The notes under the pieces were generated by a model. It saw only the letters and a program-made list of their open reading frames with translations, was not told the DNA's origin and searched no databases. This document shows, piece after piece, positions 23,882 through 27,696 of a DNA stretch of 27,696 bases (the stretch's first letter is position 1; the number at the start of each line of letters is the position of its first letter). Source of the DNA: a virus; the IMG/VR virus record IMGVR_UViG_3300021963_008622, positions 1 to 27,696 of that record; one strand, given 5' to 3'. Made by a program: the position numbers and the translations under genes.

Positions 23882-24115
23882 ATGAGCTTCAACAAGTATT
23901 ACATTCCAGAGCCTGAAGTATTGGCAAGTTTAATGAAACGAAACGGCCCGAAGTACACGGTCACCAGAAAGATAGATGCGATAATTGGACACCCGGTGAG
24001 CATTGACATGTTTGATTTTGCATACGATATGGTCAAACAAAATGAATCTGACGAATCTGTGCTTGAGGCCCTAACTCAAAAATTCCCAGATCAATTCAAT
24101 GCCGAGTCCAACTAG
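23882..24115 (+). CDS. Hypothetical protein, 77 aa
   Basis: Not recognised. A small helical protein; residues 33-70 include VSIDMFDFAYDMVKQ and an acidic helix before FPDQF. It opens a three-gene overlapping set (17-nt and 4-nt overlaps) that ends at the 24641 terminator. The promoter-like box just 5 nt upstream fixes the start and suggests a near-leaderless transcript. Confidence 0.6.
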   Translation: MSFNKYYIPEPEVLASLMKRNGPKYTVTRKIDAIIGHPVSIDMFDFAYDMVKQNESDESVLEALTQKFPDQFNAESN

Positions 24116-24386
24116 AGCCAAACAGGTTCACTTGATAACTGCCAGAAACGGCGAATCTGAATCGCCTATCTGTGTAGCTGCGACCTTTCGTGGAGCATTT
24201 AAGATCGCGCTGTTCGAACAAGGAATCACATTTCCCAATCTGTCTGAGCGTGCCGCGCTAGGAGTAATGAATAAGATGGGAAGAGTTTTTATTTGGGATT
24301 CAAAGCAATTTGAACACTTCGAAGAGGCACAGTGGTCGCCGGTCGGCAAAATGGCAATAATTCAAAAAATACCAGTAAAGAGATGA
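24099..24386 (+). CDS. Hypothetical protein, 95 aa
   Basis: Not recognised. A mixed alpha/beta protein with a basic N-terminus and C-terminus. It overlaps the upstream gene by 17 nt and shares ATGA with the next one, so the three are translated together. No motif, Cys pair or membrane segment is visible. Confidence 0.55.
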   Translation: MPSPTRAKQVHLITARNGESESPICVAATFRGAFKIALFEQGITFPNLSERAALGVMNKMGRVFIWDSKQFEHFEEAQWSPVGKMAIIQKIPVKR

Positions 24387-24640
24387 GTTTAGAAAAACAT
24401 GTAGTTCTATGCGACTGCTACAGTCCAGAACACCAGTTCATTATGATTAAAGATACCAAAGACGGAGAGGTCTGGTTGGAAATTCACTTAAGCCCTACTC
24501 CAGGCTTTTTCAAGAGATTATGGATCGGTTTAAAATATGCATTCGGTTACAGATCCAGATACGGGGACTTTGACTCTGTCCTAATATCGCCTGAGGACCA
24601 GGCTAAAATCGTTCAATTATTACAAACTACTGAGCAATAA
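24383..24640 (+). CDS. Small conserved-looking phage protein, 85 aa
   Basis: Starts at ATG 24383 in the overlap ATGA. HVVLCDCYSPEHQF and then FFKRLWIGLKYAFGYRSRYGDFD form a pattern I have seen in small proteins of many large phages, function unknown. CDC and His near the N-terminus could bind metal. Upstream in-frame sequence from 24332 lies within the previous gene and is not needed. The stop is directly before a bidirectional terminator. Confidence 0.65.
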   Translation: MSLEKHVVLCDCYSPEHQFIMIKDTKDGEVWLEIHLSPTPGFFKRLWIGLKYAFGYRSRYGDFDSVLISPEDQAKIVQLLQTTEQ

Positions 24641-24665
24641 AAAAGGGAGCATTTAGCTCCCTTTT
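24641..24665. terminator. Bidirectional terminator between convergent genes
   Basis: AAAAGGGAGC (24641-24650), loop ATTTA, GCTCCCTTTT (24656-24665): ten perfect pairs with A-run and T-run on opposite sides. It serves both the rightward 85-aa gene and the leftward DUF4494-like gene. Confidence 0.88.
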
Positions 24666-24667
24666 CT

Positions 24668-24865
24668 TTATTCTATTAGTCCGAGTATCTTGGATTCTTG
24701 AATTGCTTCAAGTTGGCATGGCGAAATTCCTTCACCGAATCGATTGAGCAATTTTTGTTCAGCCTCACCGACTGAGCTTGCTTCGACCAAGTACTGTTCT
24801 CTAATTTTTTTGGTTTTACCATTGTCGTCTTCCGACTCAAATCTTAATTTTGCTAAGTAATACAT
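24668..24865 (-). CDS. DUF4494-like small protein, 65 aa
   Basis: MYYLAKLRFESEDDNGKTKK, then EQYLVEASSVGEAEQKLL, matches the DUF4494 pattern (tyrosine-rich first strand, EQYLVxA strand, GEAE helix), a family found mainly in Bacteroidota and their phages. Function unknown. It is shorter than family members I recall, covering the N-terminal part only. TCAAGTATAATA lies 16 nt before its ATG on the minus strand. Confidence 0.65.
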   Translation of the reverse strand: MYYLAKLRFESEDDNGKTKKIREQYLVEASSVGEAEQKLLNRFGEGISPCQLEAIQESKILGLIE

Positions 24866-24881
24866 ATTTTGTGAATTTGAG

Positions 24882-24893
24882 TATTATACTTGA
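24882..24893 (-). promoter_or_regulatory. TCAAGTATAATA box, leftward
   Basis: A minus-strand copy of the TTTAGTATAATA element, 16 nt before the DUF4494-like start, located between two leftward genes. Confidence 0.45.
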
Positions 24894-24895
24894 GA

Positions 24896-25336
24896 TTAGC
24901 GATGAGTTCTTGAAGGACGAAAAGTAATTTTTTTGCCAGGTCTTTGATATTGTATCTTATTTACGTCTTTGTCCACCATTTCATTGTCTGGCATCTCGGT
25001 GTCCTTTGCGAACATCTCCTTTTTATTCATTTCAGAAACTTCATAAGACTGTAATAATGAATCAGATTCTTCAGCGAATTCCTGAGCAAGATCCTCATTT
25101 GCAGTATCGTTTATCTCAACAATTAAGTCGTCCTGTAAGTCTCTGACTCTAGTAGGAGTCTCGTACTTTTCAGAGTACGGATTGATTTTACTTGGATTCT
25201 CCATGTACTGATTAGCAAGCTCAATCAGTTCCCTTGACACAGTACGGTAAAAACTATCGGATTTTGGATTTGGCTTCTTGTAAAAATCGTCGAATGATTC
25301 CTCAAAGCTTTCAAATAGTGCAACGTAATTCTTCAT
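24896..25336 (-). CDS. Acidic protein with capsid-targeting-like N-terminus, 146 aa
   Basis: Not recognised. I start at the ATG at 25336 because the upstream in-frame extension crosses the divergent promoter region and the glycosylase start. The N-terminus MKNYVALFESFEES resembles the T4 internal-protein leader MKTYQEFIAE. The body is helical and acidic (residues 75-115 rich in Asp/Glu), ending in a basic tail KKITFRPSRTHR. GATAAATAAC lies 24 nt upstream on the minus strand. A head-packaged internal protein would fit this combination; this is inference. Confidence 0.6.
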   Translation of the reverse strand: MKNYVALFESFEESFDDFYKKPNPKSDSFYRTVSRELIELANQYMENPSKINPYSEKYETPTRVRDLQDDLIVEINDTANEDLAQEFAEESDSLLQSYEVSEMNKKEMFAKDTEMPDNEMVDKDVNKIQYQRPGKKITFRPSRTHR

Positions 25337-25351
25337 TAACTTTTGGTATAT

Positions 25352-25363
25352 TTTAGTAAAGTT
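25352..25363 (+). promoter_or_regulatory. TTTAGTAAAGTT box before the Fpg/Nei gene
   Basis: A variant of the TTTAGTATAATA element, 9 nt before ATG 25373. It overlaps the leftward late-like box. Confidence 0.4.
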
Positions 25364-25370
25364 ATTTATC
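25361..25370 (-). promoter_or_regulatory. Late-promoter-like box GATAAATAAC, leftward
   Basis: A minus-strand copy 24 nt before the start of the 146-aa gene, overlapping the rightward box by three bases. Confidence 0.45.
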
Positions 25371-25372
25371 CC

Positions 25373-26179
25373 ATGCCAGAAGGACCAGAATGCAGAAGAG
25401 TTTACGAAGGAATTTCGGAATTCTCTAAAAATCGAACAATTACACAATTTGAAGTGTTGGGAGGGAGATTCCTAAAACGAGCTCCAGACCTTGAAGTAAA
25501 GCCTGCCGTGCCCGTTCGTGTGATTGGCGGTGGAGTTAAGGGCAAATTCATTTGGTTGGAATTCAATGACGAGACCTGTCTCTGGATAACGCTGGGGATG
25601 AGCGGATACTGGTCAACCGATAAACAACCGCACAGTCATTTTAGAATTGGATTTGAGGATGGTGCCTCGCTCTATTTCGTAGATCAGCGTAGGTTCGGCA
25701 CCTTAAAATTCACAAAGCTTGAGGAATTGCCAAAGAAGTTATCAAGCTTGGGACTTGACATGCTAAACGATCAGACCTCGAGCATGTATGATTTTATTAG
25801 AAGGGTTGAACTACCTAAGGCTCAAAAGAAAACTGTTGCTGAAGCATTAATGGATCAGTCTCTCTTTGCTGGAGTCGGTAATTACATCAAATGCGAAATT
25901 TTGTATCGTTGTAGAGTATCGCCGTACCGACTTGTAAAAGACCTGACGCAGGACGAAATTTGCCAACTTTGGAATTGGGGAAAACTTATCATGCGAGCCT
26001 CATACGAACAAGGTGGAGCCAGCATCCGAAACTATCGTCAAGTAACCGGTGAGTCTGGTAGTTTTACATTTGAATTTGAGGTGTACGCACAGAAACAAGA
26101 TCCTCTCGGTAATCAAGTGGTTAGGGAAGAAACTTCAGACGGCCGCACAACTCACTGGGTTCCGGAATTACAATCATAG
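25373..26179 (+). CDS. Fpg/Nei-family DNA glycosylase with zincless finger
   Basis: The start MPEGPE fixes ATG 25373, since P2 and E3 are the catalytic residues after Met removal. K58 in GVKGKF matches the conserved lysine. The helix-two-turn-helix is SLFAGVGNYIKCEILY (163-178). The C-terminal zinc finger lacks all four Cys; VYAQKQDPLGNQV to GRTTHWVP keeps the beta-hairpin and the Arg (R258), as in zincless-finger enzymes such as NEIL1 and mimivirus Nei1. The family removes oxidised pyrimidines or purines and cuts the strand. The length of 268 aa is normal. Divergent from the 146-aa gene with a 36-bp shared promoter region. Confidence 0.92.
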   Translation: MPEGPECRRVYEGISEFSKNRTITQFEVLGGRFLKRAPDLEVKPAVPVRVIGGGVKGKFIWLEFNDETCLWITLGMSGYWSTDKQPHSHFRIGFEDGASLYFVDQRRFGTLKFTKLEELPKKLSSLGLDMLNDQTSSMYDFIRRVELPKAQKKTVAEALMDQSLFAGVGNYIKCEILYRCRVSPYRLVKDLTQDEICQLWNWGKLIMRASYEQGGASIRNYRQVTGESGSFTFEFEVYAQKQDPLGNQVVREETSDGRTTHWVPELQS

Positions 26180-26186
26180 TATAATA
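26175..26186 (+). promoter_or_regulatory. CATAGTATAATA box
   Basis: Overlaps the stop of the glycosylase gene and lies 4 nt before ATG 26191. Confidence 0.5.
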
Positions 26187-26190
26187 AGTA

Positions 26191-26544
26191 ATGCAGGACA
26201 TAATCGACGTTGGCAATTTAGTATTCGATAGACTTGTCTCCGATCATGGAGAACTCTCTGAGTCACGAACTCTATTCCTATATGGAGTAACCACAGGTAA
26301 TACTTGGTTCGTATTGGACTCCGCTAAATGGATCACGATTGACCAGACCGGAATCACTAAAAACTTTGATGATTCTGGGATCGAAGGAATTGATCGAGAT
26401 TGGAAGAACCTGATCTTATCCAAAGAGGCTGCTAAAGCTGACAAACTAATTCAACAAATCAAGCCAAGGGACAATGGTCCAAAGGACGGAGACACTTACG
26501 AATTTTGGAAGAACGAAGGTCCGTGGCGCGAAATATCTCTTTAA
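26191..26544 (+). CDS. Hypothetical protein, 117 aa
   Basis: Not recognised. A soluble, acidic protein; residues 25-50 are strand-rich with aromatics (RTLFLYGVTTGNTWFVLDSA), 75-92 helical, and the end has several Trp/Pro/Gly (FWKNEGPWREI). Three bases separate it from the next gene, and the run continues into thymidylate synthase, so a single operon is likely. Confidence 0.55.
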   Translation: MQDIIDVGNLVFDRLVSDHGELSESRTLFLYGVTTGNTWFVLDSAKWITIDQTGITKNFDDSGIEGIDRDWKNLILSKEAAKADKLIQQIKPRDNGPKDGDTYEFWKNEGPWREISL

Positions 26545-26547
26545 TTT

Positions 26548-26787
26548 ATGCAAGTAAAACCAATATTCTTAATAAGATTCCCACATTCGCCGGAGCAGAA
26601 AGCTAACTATTTAAGTTATTATGAAATGCTTATTGAGCAGCTTCCTGACTATAACGTGCTTGTTCTAATGGAGTCAGGCATTGATAGAGTTGAATTTGAA
26701 TGCTATAATGCTCTCAACTCTACGGAAAAGGACATTGAAGAATTAAAAGCAATGGCACTCAAAATTTTAAAGCAAAATGAAAAATAG
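26548..26787 (+). CDS. Small conserved-looking phage protein, 79 aa
   Basis: IFLIRFPHSPEQ, then LPDYNVLVLMESGIDRVEFE and a C-terminal Glu/Lys helix form a small alpha/beta protein similar to ones I recall in many large phages, with no assigned role. It overlaps the thymidylate synthase gene by 11 nt. Confidence 0.6.
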   Translation: MQVKPIFLIRFPHSPEQKANYLSYYEMLIEQLPDYNVLVLMESGIDRVEFECYNALNSTEKDIEELKAMALKILKQNEK

Positions 26788-27696
26788 ACTAGACAAACAG
26801 TACACGACCCTGCTTCAGACAATAATCGATTACGGAGTAGAAAAAAAGGATAGAACCGGCACCGGAACAAAGAGTATTTTTGGTTACACAATTCGTCATA
26901 AAATGAGTGATGGTTTTCCATTACTTACAACTAAGAAAATGGCATTTAAAACTATGGTGACCGAGTTGTTATGGTTCCTTCGTGGTGATACAAACATTAA
27001 GTTCCTTGTTGATAATGGTTGTCATATTTGGGATGGTGACGCGTATCAAGGATACCTTAAAAGGATTAATGGTGGGTTAGAACCAGCAAGTAAGGAAAGG
27101 TTTATTGAAATGATAAAGAATGGTGAGGAAAGTAGGGTAGATGCTAATGGTTGGAGAATTGGTGAATTAGGACCAATTTATGGTAAGCAATGGAGAAGTT
27201 GGAGAGAAGGTGAATATACTACCCCGTTAGGATTGGATGGACCATCAATATGGAAAGAAGGTATAGACCAAATCCAAACCCTAATCAACGACCTTAAAAC
27301 AAATCCAGATTCAAGACGATTAATGGTTAATGCTTGGAATGTTGGTGAGTTAGACCAAATGGTTCTTCCACCATGTCATTATGGATTTCAAGTTTATACG
27401 AGAGAGTTAACATGGGAAGAACAGGTTCAATGGGTTATGAAAAACACTAACGTTGAATGGGAGAATCTTTACATAGTAGAAGAAATCGCTAAACCGTCTA
27501 CTCCCAAAAGAGCAATATCTTTAATGTGGAATCAACGAAGTGTAGATACGTTCTTAGGTTTACCATTCAATATTGCTTCTTACGGATTGTTACTAGAAAT
27601 CATTGCAAAAACGGTTAATATGGTTCCTGACGAATTGATTGGAAATTTAGGAGATACTCATTTGTATCTCAATCACATTGAGCAAGCGAAAGAACA
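26777..27696 (+). CDS. thyA: Thymidylate synthase, 3' end outside the window
   Basis: 306 codons are visible. KKDRTGTGTKSIFG at 23-36 (phosphate-binding Arg), GDTNIKFL at 70-77, IYGKQWR at 134-140, catalytic C200 in VLPPCHYGFQVY and LGLPFNIASYG at 260-270 identify ThyA. N265 favours dUMP, hence dTMP synthesis and not a dCMP hydroxymethylase. Two inserts (around 94-125 and 208-240) make it longer than the E. coli enzyme. Glycine codons are mostly GGT through the gene, unlike neighbours, hinting at separate ancestry. The start ATG 26777 overlaps the preceding gene by 11 nt. The last visible segment, with DTHLYLNH, is close to the usual C-terminal region. Confidence 0.92.
   Translation, partial: MKNRLDKQYTTLLQTIIDYGVEKKDRTGTGTKSIFGYTIRHKMSDGFPLLTTKKMAFKTMVTELLWFLRGDTNIKFLVDNGCHIWDGDAYQGYLKRINGGLEPASKERFIEMIKNGEESRVDANGWRIGELGPIYGKQWRSWREGEYTTPLGLDGPSIWKEGIDQIQTLINDLKTNPDSRRLMVNAWNVGELDQMVLPPCHYGFQVYTRELTWEEQVQWVMKNTNVEWENLYIVEEIAKPSTPKRAISLMWNQRSVDTFLGLPFNIASYGLLLEIIAKTVNMVPDELIGNLGDTHLYLNHIEQAKE

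Noticed and set aside
25337-25447. N-terminal extension of the leftward 146-aa protein to 25447
   Set aside because: It would run through the divergent promoter region and into the catalytic N-terminus of the Fpg/Nei gene; ATG at 25336 fits the late-box spacing.
26777-27696. dCMP/dUMP hydroxymethylase instead of thymidylate synthase
   Set aside because: PFNIA keeps the Asn typical of true thymidylate synthases, and PPCHYGFQ is canonical.

Overview
This window is part of a large tailed-phage genome whose host is very probably a member of the Bacteroidota (Flavobacteriia-like). The phage evidence is a T4 gp26-like baseplate protein, a run of late-type structural genes, phage-style nucleotide and DNA metabolism, and tightly packed, overlapping genes. 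The host evidence is DUF3127- and DUF4494-like proteins, a phage-encoded ribosomal protein bS21 carrying the Bacteroidota-type tyrosine at position 54, and no convincing Shine-Dalgarno sequence before any start examined. No tRNA, rRNA, CRISPR array or insertion sequence was seen.

Layout. (1) Positions 1-8.1 kb: rightward structural/morphogenesis genes. These are two small proteins, the gp26-like baseplate protein with an overlapping gp51-like small ORF, a Ser/Asn-rich protein, a coiled-coil protein, a membrane-anchored protein, and virion-like proteins of 698 and 512 aa. The 512-aa gene ends on an A9 run that could shift into the next ORF. (2) 8.1-10.4 kb: an enzyme island (FkbM-type methyltransferase, MBD4-like DNA glycosylase, GT-B-like glycosyltransferase). 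(3) 10.4-15.0 kb: three further probable virion proteins. (4) 15.0-22.0 kb: bS21, a Nudix hydrolase, a hypothetical protein, a terminator, ATP-dependent DNA ligase, guanylate kinase, a DUF3127 SSB-like protein, a membrane-anchored tyrosinase (polyphenol oxidase), a DEDDh exonuclease, UV-damage endonuclease and a zinc-ribbon protein. (5) 22.0-26.8 kb: small genes, three leftward genes (one a LamG-like 405-aa protein) and a zincless Fpg/Nei glycosylase. (6) 26.8 kb to the end: thymidylate synthase, cut by the window edge.

Two recurrent upstream motifs sort the genes. RATAAATAAY (resembling the T4 late promoter core TATAAATA) lies about 18-24 nt before the starts of structural-type genes on both strands. 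TTTAGTATAATA lies mostly 4-7 nt before the starts of enzymes and small genes; if it is a -10 element, the transcripts would be leaderless or nearly so.

The standout is the tyrosinase. It has recognisable type-3 copper residues and sits in one operon-like run with SSB-like, exonuclease and UvdE genes. With UvdE, an Nei-like and an MBD4-like glycosylase in the same window, the phage carries an unusual load of light/oxidation-related repair plus a possible melanin- or quinone-forming enzyme. All functions are inferred from motifs read by eye; no database search was run.
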